Source of the DNA: Candidula unifasciata | Lineage: Eukaryota; Mollusca; Gastropoda; Stylommatophora; Geomitridae | Assembly: GCA_905116865.2 (NCBI GenBank) | Contig: CAJHNH020008560.1 | Location: 284,952-348,951 of the forward strand | Direction of reading: 5' to 3' | DNA length: 64,000 nucleotides | Shown here: positions 34,901-44,508 of the stretch, piece by piece | How the letters are laid out: each line of letters starts with the position of its first letter | Position numbering within the stretch: position 1 is the stretch's first letter | The notes under the pieces: generated by a model | The model's input: only the letters and a program-made list of their open reading frames with translations | Database searches by the model: none | Told to the model about the DNA's origin: nothing | Position numbers and translations under genes: made by a program

Positions 34901-36744
34901 CCTCAGCATTTTTTAGCTGTTGTGATTTTTCTAGGCAAATTTTACATTCATTAGTTTGTCATTGCTTCTGAAGGGTCAGCTTTTGGTACCACTGTCGAAA
35001 CCAACGCAGGACAAACCATCTGTAGCTGGGGTTGAACCCGACATATGACAACACCTAAGCAACAGATACTGACCAGTACGGAATACACTGCTAATATATG
35101 TTGATTCTTTGGTTATGTCATAAAAAGGAGAAAGACGAGCACATTTGGATGGAGGGGAGAAGAGGCAGAGGAAGACAGAGAAAAGATTTTAGACAGTTTA
35201 TCACCATTTTATGGACGATCATTTATGACAAAATTGATTAAAAATACATGAGACAGAAGGTTGCGGATAGACATGACTACCAATGTGACACAGTTTGGGC
35301 TAAAAAAAAATTAGAATATGTTGACACGAAACCAGCAGATATGATTGTTTAAACTTTGCATTTTATTTCCTTTTTTTCAGCTGTTGATACAGACACAATA
35401 GTTACTGCAGCCAGCAGTGATGGGGAGAACACAGTAATACATCTGAAAAGAGTTGTCAACAACGACACAGAGAAGGTGCATCTGGAGAGAGAAGTAAATG
35501 GCAGTGCAAAGGAGAACACATCAGTAAATCAGGAAGGAGGAGTCAGCAGTGGCACTGGAAAAGGCGCATTGCAGCAGCTAAAGGGAGAAGTCGGTAATTC
35601 ACCTGATGTAGTCTCCCAGGGAGACCACAATAAAGTGTTAAAAATGGACTATTCTGTTGACACTGATGCCCCTGACTTGCCTGCTGAAGCCACAGACGTT
35701 TCTCAACCACGTACCAAAGTCAGCCCTCAGAAGAAGCCTCACAAATGTGATATATGTGGGTCAGAGTTCACTCGGAACAGCGACCTGACCAGGCACAAGA
35801 AGAAGCATTCTGGGGAAAGGCCGTTCAAGTGCGACAGTTGTGGTGTTGCCTTCCACCTGAAGAGCGGCCTCATCAAACATCACAGAATGCACACCGGTGA
35901 GAGGCCGTACAAGTGTGCACTTTGTGGTGCTTTGTTTAAGTATAGCAGTGGACTCAGCGGCCACAGGAGGATCCACACTGGGGAACGACCTTACAAATGT
36001 GACATATGCAGCATGGCATTTAAGTATAGTAGTGGATTAACTGGCCATAAGCGTATACATACTGGGGAGAAGCCCTTCATCTGTGATGTTTGCAGCATGG
36101 GTTTTCGACAGGTTAGTGATTTGAACAGACACCTCCGAATCCACACGGGAGAGAAGCCATATAATTGTGGTATTTGTCATCTGGAATTTAATTATAAGTT
36201 TAGTCTGAATCGGCATGTCAGAATTCATACAGAAGAGAAGCCATACAAATGTGATATCTGTGACGCAGGGTTTAATCAGAAGAGCAGTGTGACCATACAT
36301 CGAAGGATTCACACTGGCGAAAAACCGTACAAATGTGATGTCTGTGGTGTAGAGTTTAGCCACCGAAGCAACATGACCTCTCATCACAGAATTCACACAG
36401 GAGAGAAGCCGTACAAGTGTGAAATCTGTGGCGCAGATTTCAGCCATAGGAGTAATCTGACCTCCCACCAGAGAATTCACACGGGGGAGAAGCCATACAA
36501 ATGTGATGTGTGTGGGGTGGAGTTCAACCACAGGAGCAATCTCACCTCACACCAGAGAATCCACACAGGGCAGAAGGCTTTCATGTGTGATGTGTGTGGG
36601 GCAGAGTTTCACCACCGGAGTAATCTGACCACACATAAGAAAACACATTTGCCGAAGGAACTTCACAAATGTGGGGTGTGTGATGAGGAGTTTACTCACG
36701 TCGGTGATCTTGTGAAGCATCAGACATTGCATCTGTCGGTGTAA
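25925..36744 (+). CDS. C2H2 zinc-finger protein A, 12 fingers, complete (5 exons)
   Basis: Exons 25925-25961, 26199-26275, 28279-28458, 33287-33419 and 35381-36744 join in frame to 596 residues. The ATG at 25925 is preceded by an in-frame TGA about 70 bases upstream. Residues 1-262 are hydrophilic with no KRAB, BTB or ZAD domain that I can see. They carry two SUMO-type psi-K-x-E motifs (VKTE, IKVEP) followed by an acidic stretch SEDNSQDLDSCLQ. Twelve C2H2 fingers follow from about residue 263 to the end, mostly with TGEKP-type linkers. Fingers 8-11 carry near-identical helices (HRSNMTS, HRSNLTS, HRSNLTS, HRSNLTT). It is likely a nuclear sequence-specific DNA-binding regulator; the target is unknown. 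It is a paralogue of the gene at 56.0-59.6 kb. Intron 3 (4.8 kb) holds three minisatellites. Confidence 0.9.
26199..26275 (+). CDS. Zinc-finger A exon 2
   Basis: The acceptor is ttgttag and the donor is gtatta. It reads C-C-ERNEQANEGIKQEKQP and ends LTVVQ in phase 0. The phases fit exons 1 and 3. IKQEKQP is another Lys-acidic motif. Confidence 0.75.
26480..26830. repeat. Degenerate ~28-30-bp tandem repeat
   Basis: Variants of cattgacacacaagtcaaat and gaaacttgttacacata recur. They are imperfect. In zinc-finger A intron 2. Confidence 0.6.
26865..27065 (-). mobile_element. tRNA-SINE (family S2)
   Basis: The minus strand has box B gtgggttcgctcc after cggatcggaaggtc, then body agttcgacccagccttgagt, agtaaaggtggctgacgtaa and cacatcacccat. 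Confidence 0.7.
27185..27480. repeat. Degenerate tgatgttcaaaatgttata-type tandem repeat
   Basis: Loose repeats of about 28 bases (tgtgatgttcaaaatgttat, acacatattgtgatgtt) encode no credible protein. Confidence 0.55.
27597..27885 (-). mobile_element. LINE 3' end
   Basis: The minus strand encodes RLRTRETDFQDAWEDNIRQS, then ARKKTADRDVWRSLWQTST, a typical LINE C-terminal region. The (taag)n tail is at 27597-27612. A relative lies at 61372. Confidence 0.8.
27990..28170 (+). mobile_element. LINE 3' fragment
   Basis: It encodes NGLANLVTTGKIDGRRARGK followed by QRDKYLDGLARWMG. It ends 110 bases before zinc-finger A exon 3. Confidence 0.75.
28279..28458 (+). CDS. Zinc-finger A exon 3 (SUMO-motif/acidic module)
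   Basis: A 60-codon, phase-0 exon (acceptor actag, donor gtgaga) contains VKTEACSNDQ and AVIKVEPSEDNSQDLDSCLQ. The corresponding exon of the paralogue (56033-56215) has 61 codons and ends with the same NS.DLDSCLQ. Confidence 0.88.
28490..29372. repeat. 68-bp minisatellite, about 13 copies
   Basis: Units of ttctaccaggttgtatgcca, gggttattaagttacagagc and ttgaccactatattgtcttt start 32 bases after the donor of zinc-finger A exon 3. Confidence 0.95.
29470..29700 (-). mobile_element. tRNA-SINE (family S2)
   Basis: The minus strand starts gggagccatcctggtgtagc (box A region) with box B acagttcaaatcc. The body is agccttacatggatacctgg and agtaaaggaggccggcgtgg. Confidence 0.75.
30000..30240 (-). mobile_element. 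LINE 3' fragment
   Basis: In broken minus-strand frames it reads NQQRITKQALKWE and TEWRNGLQALCDIKQD, resembling LINE C-termini (kraldWeg.LcaT-type ends). It is degenerate. Confidence 0.55.
30325..32112. repeat. 37-bp minisatellite, about 48 copies
   Basis: Units of gtgtgaatatacaagagaaa plus gacacttgagagtcgtg. Units vary at a handful of sites (gtc/gcg, aaag/aacg, cgtgg/catgg). In zinc-finger A intron 3. The minus strand is open in all three frames simply because the unit has no stop and 37 is not a multiple of 3. Confidence 0.97.
32190..32475 (+). mobile_element. LINE 3' end
   Basis: Frames give RQDSPIMPSYGNRKGKRKRG, RPRETLCRTI and MGLMNIQDLKQVAANRQTW. The same ending occurs at 49760 (minus) and 50330 (plus). 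Confidence 0.75.
32525..33110. repeat. 33-bp minisatellite, about 18 copies
   Basis: Units of acacataggtcacggattat plus actgttacagtag decay into related gttacaaatgacaca sequence up to zinc-finger A exon 4. Confidence 0.95.
33287..33419 (+). CDS. Zinc-finger A exon 4
   Basis: The acceptor is cctgcag and the donor is gtaagt, ending in phase 1. It encodes VHFHDNSAAGLGTQGRITGG, then a basic IKRKLSE that could act as a nuclear-localisation signal. The paralogous exon starts VHFGDVPGK and is 136 bp against 133 here. Confidence 0.87.
33855..34260 (+). mobile_element. LINE RNase H fragment, degenerate
   Basis: It reads DTHLH-DGIMEGAAKK near 33880 and NKLRKYIFLQWIMVYQEMSW, close to the L-Q-W-I-P-x-H-x-G-x-x-G-N-E core of LINE RNase H domains. 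The frame is broken. Confidence 0.55.
34270..34650 (-). mobile_element. LINE fragment
   Basis: The minus strand gives AISCTARMNNSDVLKQVKAQ, then RQTITKIRRRQSLI, a typical LINE post-RT segment. Confidence 0.65.
34860..35065 (-). mobile_element. tRNA-SINE (family S3)
   Basis: agttagttgcgtatccttta, gaggttgcagaaccagcctc, gtaccactgtcgaaaccaac and gttgaacccgacata match the copy at 50483-50695. Confidence 0.75.
35381..36744 (+). CDS. Zinc-finger A exon 5 (12 C2H2 fingers)
   Basis: The acceptor is ctttttttcag. About 120 spacer residues rich in Asn, Glu and Val are followed by twelve fingers (C-x2-C-x12-H-x3-H) from 35740 to the stop at 36742-36744. Finger 6 is followed by an unusual HTEEKP linker instead of HTGEKP. 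Fingers 11 and 12 are joined by a non-canonical HLPKEL linker. Confidence 0.95.
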
Positions 36745-36779
36745 TACTTTGTCAGACTGCAAAAGTGGAGCAGATGATA

Positions 36780-37570
36780 CTGGCATTGCTTCAGTTGATG
36801 ACATGAGAAGGTAGCTTGTAGACATTGACGATGCGATAAGATATATAGTAATAACTGATTACATATGAAGTTGGATGTAAAAGTTGATTTCGGGAGAAGT
36901 TAGGTGTAAATTGTTGATAAAAGAAGTTAGACTGTAACTATTGGTCATGTGAGAAGATAATGTTACAAGATTTGATGACATGAGAAGATAGTTTGTAATG
37001 ATTGGTGATGTGAGACGATAGCTTGTAACAGTTGATGACATGAGAAGATAGTTTGTAATGACTGGTGATGTGAGACGATAGCTTGTAACAGTTGATGACA
37101 TGAGAAGATAGTTTGTAATGACTGGTGATGTGAGACAATAGCTTGTAACAGTTAATGACATGATAAGATAGCTTGTAACAGTAGATGACATGATAAAATA
37201 GCTTGTAACAGTTGATGACATGATAAGATAGCTTGTAATGGTTGATGACATGAGAAGATAGTTTGTAACTGTTGAAGACATGAGAAGATAGCTTGTAACA
37301 CTTGATCATGTAAGAAGATAGCTTGTAACACTTGATCATGTAAGAAGATAGCTTGTAACAATTGTTGACATGAAAAGATAAATTGTAATGGTTGATGATA
37401 TGAGCTGATAATTTGTAGAAACTGATTGTGTGAGAAGATAGCTTGTAACCGTTGGTGAGAAGTTAGTCTAACAGTTCATTAGATGAGAATTTAGATGTAA
37501 CAGTTAATGACAAGAGAAGTTAGACTGGAACAATTGAGGACATAAGAAGTTATATTGTAAGAGTTGGAGA
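36780..37570. repeat. 30-bp minisatellite just 3' of zinc-finger A
   Basis: Units of gttgatgacatgagaagata plus gcttgtaaca, about 17 good copies at 36945-37460 with decayed flanks. It may lie in the 3' UTR. No AATAAA lies near the stop codon. Confidence 0.93.
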
Positions 37571-37714
37571 GAAAAATGTGGCAATTCCATTTCCTATGTA
37601 ATGTCTATTTATTATCGTCACCATTTAGACTGTAGTCACTAAATCATACACAGTGACTGTTGTTTGTATCATTACCACTGAGACTGGTGTGAGTGCAGTA
37701 AAGATTTAAACAAA

Positions 37715-38075
37715 TTTTGATCTCTAGATTGTCACCAAATTTTATGATGTGATCAAGTCTGGTATCTTAAATGGTGATGTCAGAATTTTTCACCATTTTT
37801 TAATGATAAGTCAGATATGTTAAACGGTGATTTCCAGATTTTTACCACATTTAGTGATGTGATTAGGTCTGAGATTTTGAATGGTGTTCTCCAGATTTCC
37901 ACATATTTGATGGTGTGATCGTGTCTGACATGTTAACTGGTGATCACTGGATCTCCACCATATTCGAAGATGTGATCATGTCTGACATTTTAAATGGTGA
38001 TCACTGAATTTTCACCATATTCGATGATGTGATCCTGTCAGACATGTTAAATGGTGATCACTGGATCTCCACCGC
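37715..38075. repeat. 57-bp degenerate tandem repeat, about 6 copies
   Basis: Units of gatgtgatcatgtctgacat, tttaaatggtgatcactgaa and ttttcaccatattc. Confidence 0.8.
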
Positions 38076-38208
38076 TGAATTTTTGGGATCAGTGATCATA
38101 CCTACTTTTAACTGCATTGAATGCTGGTTGCAAAGATGTGTTATGTGAACATATGTCTGTCTGTATAAAAAGGCACTCAGCACTTGTGTTTATGATAGAC
38201 TGCATATA

Positions 38209-38356
38209 CAGTGCAGACCGCTGAAGGCAATCTCGGTTATGGCGAATTTGAATGATTTGTTTATCTTTGGCAATTTTTGTTGCTTGAACTCTATCTTCAT
38301 AAGAAGAACCCAGCGATAAGGGTCCTCTTTGAGTTCTCCTTATCAGGTCTGCACTG
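38209..38356. mobile_element. MITE M1, intact ends, TA target duplication
   Basis: It is 148 bp. The ends CAGTGCAGACC and GGTCTGCACTG are exact inverted repeats and TA flanks both sides (38207-38208, 38357-38358). The TA duplication and CAGT start fit a Tc1/mariner/pogo-type source. It is non-coding. Confidence 0.88.
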
Positions 38357-38379
38357 TATTGATTTAGTTCTGGGTGGCA

Positions 38380-38985
38380 CTTTTCCAAAGTATTTGAATT
38401 ACTATCTATTTATTATGATTTTCATTTACCATTATTGTTTGTTGAGGGTTATGGGAATTACATTCAGTTAAGGCCAAGGATAAAGGTCCTTCTCTCCATA
38501 GAACAAAGCCTCTGCACTATTGTAGAAACCATGTGTTGCCTGTGTAGCTTGTTCAAACCTTGGCCTGCATTGTTTACTCCAGAGGAAAGGTAGTACCAAA
38601 ATGTTTGGAACGAAGAATGCTGCAGAAGCTGCTGGATCAGAAGAGCGGTGTTATTTCAGTTGTATATGCTGTAAAATATTGGAAGCAAGTTTTGAGGTTA
38701 TCTCCGACAAATGGCCGGCCATAGGGGCTGCACTCTTAATGTAAGTTGTTTGTTAAATTATGTTGTACTTCATGTCAGTGTTGGTTGAATGTGGCAGCTG
38801 TGATTGTGTACGCATGTGTGTGTTGAGAAATGTAACTAGCAGCATGCACATATTATGCGTGAGGGTGATTGGCTTCACTAACTGTTTGGGTTGTGACTTT
38901 CCCGCAGGCATGTCCCATCAGATGGTTATTATACAGACCCAGTTAGAAATACGGACACAGTGAGCATGTCTCAGAACATTTCCTT
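38380..38985. other. No recognised feature
   Basis: Unique-looking sequence with small ORFs only. A TATAAAAAG at 38164-38172 upstream is not followed by a recognisable gene. Confidence 0.4.
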
Positions 38986-38989
38986 CTCT

Positions 38990-39445
38990 ATGTGCTCAGC
39001 AGTGGAATGTTTTGGTTGTTTGTCCACTTCTGGACTTCAGTCTTATCTTCTTCTTCTTCACTTTCACCAGCTGTAAATGCCAGCGGAAAGTTCTGATTGT
39101 TCATCCCCCTCCGGACTTTAGTCTTGTTCCAGAACTTGAGTATTGTGTGCACATCTGGATTATTTGTATGTAGACTGTTGGTTCCTTGCTTCAGGCAGAT
39201 GCACTCTGACTTCAAAGGAATCCCCTAATTAGTAGACTTGTTCAACACGCTTGTTCGGGAGGCAGTGGGGCTGTTCGTGTTTTATCCTCACAGTGGATCC
39301 CTGGAACCCACATGTGGATTTTGGCTTGTTCCAGAACTTTGGTTTTTCCTGCAAGTCTGTTTTACAAATCTGGCTTAATTATGTGCAGACTGTTGACTCT
39401 GCACCTCTAAGGTATGTGCACTGACTTCAGAAGAAATGTTGATCC
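38990..39445 (-). mobile_element. GAA-tailed element G1 nested inside an older G1 copy
   Basis: An inner G1 copy occupies about 39047-39312 (minus). The flanks 39000-39046 (ttgtttgtccacttctggac) and 39320-39445 (ggcttgttccagaactttgg) are consecutive pieces of another G1. Confidence 0.7.
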
Positions 39446-39451
39446 TTTCTT

Positions 39452-39752
39452 TGTTGGCCAGGCTACCAGTTGGCAATCCTGTCTTTGTTGGCCAGGCTAC
39501 CGGTTAACAGTCCTATTTATGTTGGCCAGGCTACCGGTTGGCAGTCCTGTTTATGTTGGCCAAGCTACAGGTTGGCAATCCTGTCTATGTTGGCCAGACT
39601 CCCGGCCGGCAGTCTTTTCTATGTTGGCTAGACTCCCGGTCGGCGGTCTTTTCTATGTTGGCTAGACTCCCGGTCGGCGGTCTTTTCTATGTTGGCCAGG
39701 CTCTCGGTTGGAGGTCTTTTCTATGTTGGCCAGGCTCCCGGTTGGGAACCGG
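39452..39752. repeat. 34-bp minisatellite, about 9 copies
   Basis: Units of tatgttggccaggctaccgg plus ttggcagtcctgtt drift towards gtcggcggtcttttc at the 3' end. Confidence 0.93.
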
Positions 39753-40420
39753 CCTTGAGATGGGGGATCTGGATCGGTCTTGACCTGCCTGAGTCCTGTT
39801 GCTGCACCACATGTAGGTCAGCACCTCTGTATCCTGTATCAGAAAGCAGTGCCTGACTTTCCAAAGTATTTCTAATTGTGCTGTGATGTAAACAGCCAGC
39901 ACTTTGAGGCCCTAAAACTACTGGTCACTGCTCATAAATTGTGACCTGGTCGTGAACAGCCTGTTACAGAAGTTACCTGTTTTGAAATTTCACACTGAAC
40001 TCATACCCTTGATGGACTGACAGTCATACATCGTCGTACTGGACCTTCATTAGCCAACTACTTTATATTATAGGTTTCACCTCGTAAGTGAATTTTTTGT
40101 TTGTTAATGCATAACAGAATGCTGCTGCTCTTTGGTGCATGTCAAAAGTGGGACGGTCATCTTCAAACTCATTTTGATGTTGCCCTGTTTGTCTGCAATG
40201 TGACGTTACATGCTTCACACTCTTGACATCCTTAGCAACAATATTTTTACAGGTTACGAGACAGTTACATGGTTATTGTAATTTATATCACTCTTTTAAG
40301 GTTTTCATTTGAGCTCTCTCTTAGTTGAACATGTAGCCATACTTCTAGCTCAGCCTATAGATTTATTAGTTTCCAGTGACATTTGATTATTGTTATTGTA
40401 GATTTTACTTGTGCTGTCAC
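39753..40420. other. No recognised feature
   Basis: Unique-looking sequence. No splice-consistent ORF, RNA or TE block was recognised. Confidence 0.4.
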
Positions 40421-40426
40421 AAAATA

Positions 40427-40599
40427 CAGTGCAGGCTGCTAAAGGTGATCTCAGATGAGGCAATTTTCTGTTGTGAAGAACTGTTTGTTCATGGCTGGCA
40501 GTTTTTCTTGCTGGAACTCTTGTCTGAATACAAGGAATTTCTGATAAGAAGAACTGGTTCTTGGGCCCCCTGCGAGTTCTCCTTATCAGATCTGCACTG
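40427..40599. mobile_element. MITE M1, second copy
   Basis: It is 173 bp. The left end is CAGTGCAGGCTGC, the right end ATCTGCACTG, with TA on both sides. It shares aaggtgatctcagatgaggc and gagttctccttatcag with the other copies. Confidence 0.85.
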
Positions 40600-40844
40600 T
40601 ATTATGGCAGTTATAAATTTGTGTCACTGAATTGTGGTAATTATACAGTGGTGTTTAGTTCAAGTCATTAGGTTGTGTTAATCAAAAACTTCCATTTGGC
40701 TTGTCACATTTAGATTGTAGTATTGATTAAGTCACATGAGATTGTGTCTGCAACAAGGCAAAGCTAAAGAGTTTCTGTTCTTTGGAGGTGTACATCCTCT
40801 TCTGCATCCATAATTAACAGGATGGTTGGCAGGTTGTGTTGTGG

Positions 40845-40945
40845 TTTACAACTAGGCTGTGACATCTGTGCCTTTCTATGACATTCTTGTTGGGGAGGGT
40901 TTTTCTTTTTTCAGCCTAAGACAGGGTCCTGGAATCTACATATGA
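40845..40945 (-). mobile_element. GAA-tailed short relative (family G2)
   Basis: gtggtttacaactaggctgt and gacatctgtgcctttc match G2 copies at 43090, 57295, 57475 and 60705. Confidence 0.5.
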
Positions 40946-41159
40946 AGATGTATACTAATGATAAAGCAGAGGTTTGTGTGTGTGTGTGCTAGCAGTCGCA
41001 TTTTTAGAAAATATCAGGGTAAATGAGCAATCTCTAATCCCATAGTGCATACTGCTATTAGGTTGTGAAATGTCAGGTTTCACATGTTCTACGCCATGAC
41101 ATGTTAAGGTAGGGCGATCAGTTCCCTTCCTCATTCCTTTCCCTCCCAGAAAATTGTTC

Positions 41160-41300
41160 AGCAGCCATTTTTGAGGGGCGCCGCGATTGACCTCCAGAGC
41201 TGTACTTGTTGAGAGAGAATAATCATGCCTCTATCGGGAGTTGAATCCAGACCAGTTTAGGCATGTAAGTTTGTAACCGTATACCGCAGTGGCATTTTTC
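41160..41300 (-). mobile_element. Possible tRNA-SINE head
   Basis: The minus strand has gattcaactcccgat (box B-like) and a weak box A near 41290. This is a weak match to family S heads. Confidence 0.35.
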
Positions 41301-41337
41301 TTGCTCTAATAATAAAGTCACAGTGAAACTTGTATAT

Positions 41338-41590
41338 TTCTTGTGTGGATTATGGGACCCCACTGGCGAGAAAATATTACCCCCAGACAAGCATGTTGTA
41401 AGGGGCGACTAATTAGGGGTGTTTCCTTTAAAGTCGGAGTGCATCTGACTGAGGTGATGAACCAATATCCTGCACACAGCTAAGCCACATCTGTAAAACA
41501 GACGTGCATGCACAGTTTAAAGTTCTGCAATAAGACAAGTCCAGAAGTGGACGAACAACCAGAGTTTATAGCTGGTGAACGCTAAAATGA
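41338..41590 (+). mobile_element. GAA-tailed element G1, old copy
   Basis: It has ttgtgtggattatgggaccc, gcgactaattaggggtgttt, agtcggagtgcatctgactg and ggacgaacaaccagagttta. Confidence 0.75.
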
Positions 41591-41617
41591 AGAAACTACT
41601 GTGTGCTTCAGTTGTCT

Positions 41618-41730
41618 TCAGAAATCATCATCATCATCTGTCCTGTTGTTATATGTAACGTAGAGCTGACAGTCCAGTCCTTCATTCCATTCTGTCTTGT
41701 GAATGTGAGTTTCTGTAACACAATTGATTT
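41618..41730 (-). mobile_element. Possible LINE 3' end
   Basis: The (gat)n-type tail and minus-strand sequence resemble the LINE end at 30000-30240 (cagtccagtccttcattcca). Short. Confidence 0.4.
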
Positions 41731-42379
41731 TACAGACCTCATGCTCAGCCCTTCTTCTTTCTCATCCAAGCTTGGGAGCGGTAATGGCGGGGGTCCTTTT
41801 GGTCATGTCTGTTAAAGTATTGACATGTGTTCTTTTTTTCTCAGTAGTTTGGCAAGTTGTTTTTTATTATCTTAAAATTGTTGTTTGTTTGTTTTTGAAA
41901 CAAAATGTGTGTTTGGACAGGACTCCTTTCAGTGGTCTGTTTTAATTAATTGATAATTAAATGAATTTAGTTCCTGGACAGTTAAATTATTTATTTCTCA
42001 GTTTCTTGTCTAGTACATTTGTGATTCTGCTGTGAGAGCTTTGTCTTATGTATAGAGACGATGTGGACTTGTCTAGTCACCAGCAGAGCTTTTTTCTCTC
42101 TAGAAACAGAGGTGCCGTTACCACAAAGTGTCTAAACTGGTGCTGGTACTCACTGTTTAGTGTCAATGACAAAAGCGCAGTTAAAATGTCTAGAAATAGG
42201 TTCTGGTACTGCGTACCACAAGAAGAAGAAAAGCCTCAATGAAAGCAGTAAACTGAACAATATGTAAACAATAACAATGCTTCTCAGGGATTCCCCCCCC
42301 CCCCCCCCAGGTTGGTTCCGGGGTCCGTTTAGAAAGGGAAAAAAAGAAAAAACCCACCTTCCCCCTAATAATGTATAGG

Positions 42380-42433
42380 GCACTAGAACAGAAAATAATT
42401 ACACGGGAAATGTGCTGTCTCCGCAAGGTCACT
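42380..42433 (+). mobile_element. LINE, left part (split by G1)
   Basis: It encodes EMCCLRKV up to the duplicated target. The reading resumes at 42725. Confidence 0.65.
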
Positions 42434-42711
42434 TCTTCTTCTTCGCGTTCACCAGCTGTACACTCTGGTGGAAAGTTCTGGTTGCTCGTCCACTACTGAA
42501 CTGCAGTCCTGCTCCAGAACCTGAGTGCGTGTGTATCAGTTTTACAGATCTCATTCTCTTGAATACAGACTGTTGGTTCCTTGCCTCTCCGGCAGATGCA
42601 CTCTGACTTCAAAGGAAGCTCCCCAATTAGTCTACTCTTACGACATGCTTTTGGGGAGACAGTGGGTCTATTCTTGTTTTCCCCACAATGGGACCCCGGA
42701 CCTACACGGAG
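42434..42711 (-). mobile_element. GAA-tailed element G1 with perfect 13-bp target duplication, inside a LINE
   Basis: CCGCAAGGTCACT occurs at 42421-42433 and 42712-42724. The minus-strand 3' end is gaacgcgaagaagaag. It interrupts a LINE reading frame between LRKV and TNNTRRDRV. Confidence 0.9.
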
Positions 42712-42980
42712 CCGCAAGGTCACTAACAACACAAGAAGAGACAGGGTTATGAATACCAGCATTAGAGAGAAAGTCGGAATAAGACCATGTCTGGATTATA
42801 TTGACAGACAAAGAATTCAATAGGTTGGCTATCTAGTGAGAATGCAATCAGATTAAACTGCAAATAAGACTTTTTACAGCAGAAAATCTGGGAGGAAGGC
42901 GAGAGGAAGACCAAGACGATATGGATAAATGAGGTAGCTGAAACTTGCAAAATGATGACCAAATCCATCGTTTAAGCCAC
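42712..42980 (+). mobile_element. LINE, right part
   Basis: It encodes TNNTRRDRVMNTSIREKVGI, then DYIDRQRIQ and KARGRPRRYG, the usual LINE C-terminal layout. Confidence 0.75.
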
Positions 42981-43089
42981 CTGAAAAGCCCAAGACAAAT
43001 AATGAAAACCACAACACTGGGCTACATCCTGGTATGAGTGAGATTACAAAAGTAGGAATCTTCCACACCCCCACACTCCCCAATTAATT

Positions 43090-43205
43090 GGGAGTTTGCT
43101 GAAATCGGATATGGCCAAAAAGCACAGATGTCACAGCCTAGCCGTATACCGCAACTTTAAACGTACCAACCATCCTTTTAAGGGAAAATGCAGAAGAAGA
43201 ACTGA
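43090..43205 (+). mobile_element. GAA-tailed short relative G2
   Basis: gccaaaaagcacagatgtca, cagcctagccgtataccgca and agaagaagaac at the end. Confidence 0.55.
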
Positions 43206-43296
43206 ATTGTCCAGTTTAGATTTGAATACACCAAAATGTTGTCTGTTGAGATATTTTGTGTTTAAATTTGTATTTTTTTGTTTCTGGTTTACGAAC

Positions 43297-43365
43297 GGTC
43301 TCAATGGCTAAGTGGTTGAGCAGTTTGTCTTCTGCTGCGAAGGGCATGGGTTCATGCCACAGACT
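43297..43365 (+). mobile_element. tRNA-derived SINE head
   Basis: Box A-like tggctaagtggttgagcag and box B-like gggttcatgcc. No body is recognised, and a LINE follows. Confidence 0.5.
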
Positions 43366-43419
43366 ATTGTTTGTTTCATAAGAGCTGGTTTTACAGAGAT
43401 CGCTGGTAATCATCTTGAT

Positions 43420-43950
43420 TATATCCCTCCATTCCATTGTTTTAGCACATCCAGCATCATCTCTCTTGGTCTGCCTCTACCCCTTTTTCCACTGATCTTT
43501 CCAGTTGTCACGATGTTTGCCAATGTCTCTCTTCTCATTATGTGGCCAAAGAACAGTGTTTGTCTCTTTCTTATTGTTGTATATAGAGATCTACTTTCAT
43601 TAGCTTCTTTCAAGCAATCGTTGTTAGTTACTCTTGCTGTCCAAGGTATTTATAACATTCATCTCAGAAACCACATCTCTGTTGCTTCCACATTCTTCCT
43701 AATTTGTTCACTGACATTCCAAGATTCATTGCCATACAGCAGAACGGTTCTATGTAACATTTTAGCACTCTTTCTGACATTCAATGAGAGCGACTTATTG
43801 CATGAGATATTTTTCATTTTCTCACATGTTGCCCTAGCTTGACCTATTCTGCTTTTAATCTCTGTCAAACATTTTCCATCTGATGATATGATTGTTCCCA
43901 AATATTTAAATGTATTGACTTGGTTAAGTCTTTTGCAGAGTAAAAGCACT
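43420..43950 (-). mobile_element. LINE reverse-transcriptase 3' half
   Basis: The minus strand reads FKYLGTIISSDGKCLTEIKS, TVLLYGNESW, then FFGHIMRRETLANIVTTGK and KRGRGRPREMMLDVLKQW. These are post-RT signatures with small frame breaks. Confidence 0.85.
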
Positions 43951-44012
43951 AACGGCCGACAATCGCTGAGGTTGGTTTACAACATTCTGTAGAAGATACA
44001 CAATCAATCATT
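43950..44012 (+). mobile_element. SINE S3 3' fragment
   Basis: gaggttggtttacaacattc and tgtagaagatacacaatca. Confidence 0.45.
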
Positions 44013-44014
44013 GG

Positions 44015-44350
44015 GTCCTTTACAGAACGCAGCTCTCTTCACGGCACGCCTGAAAGTCTCTCTCTTTCTCTAGCCAATTCTCCAGCCCTATGTGCTTTCT
44101 TAGCCAATACATCTTCAATGTCTTGTATCTACATTCACGGTGGTCGGCCTCTGCCTTGTTTTCTGGAAACTGTACTCTCTATCACCATTCTCTTCAAACC
44201 ATCATTGCATTTGACATGTGCAAAGTACCCCAGCTTTCGGGAGAGGATGCTGTTTATGAGCCAGTTCTCCTTGATGTTCAGGTCATGCAGGATGTCGATG
44301 TTTTTCTTCTTCTTGGTCGCCGATATTCTCAGAATTTTTCTATAGCATTT
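44015..44350 (-). mobile_element. LINE family S, diverged copy
   Basis: cctttacagaacgcagctct, gggagaggatgctgtttatg and ctccttgatgttcaggtcat parallel 19225-19535 and 52695-53030. Confidence 0.7.
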
Positions 44351-44508
44351 TAGTTCAAAACCTCCAATGTTTGCTTCTCAAAGACTGAAGAGAGTCCCTG
44401 ACTCACATCCACAAGTTGCCATGAGACATGCATGATCTCAACATGTTTACATTCACTTGCTTGCAGCTGCTGTGCCATAGGATACATAGCTAAAGACAGG
44501 AGTAAGTA

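Noticed and set aside
38164..38172. TATAAAAAG box
   Set aside because: No ORF, splice signal or RNA gene is recognisable downstream. A MITE begins 37 bases later.
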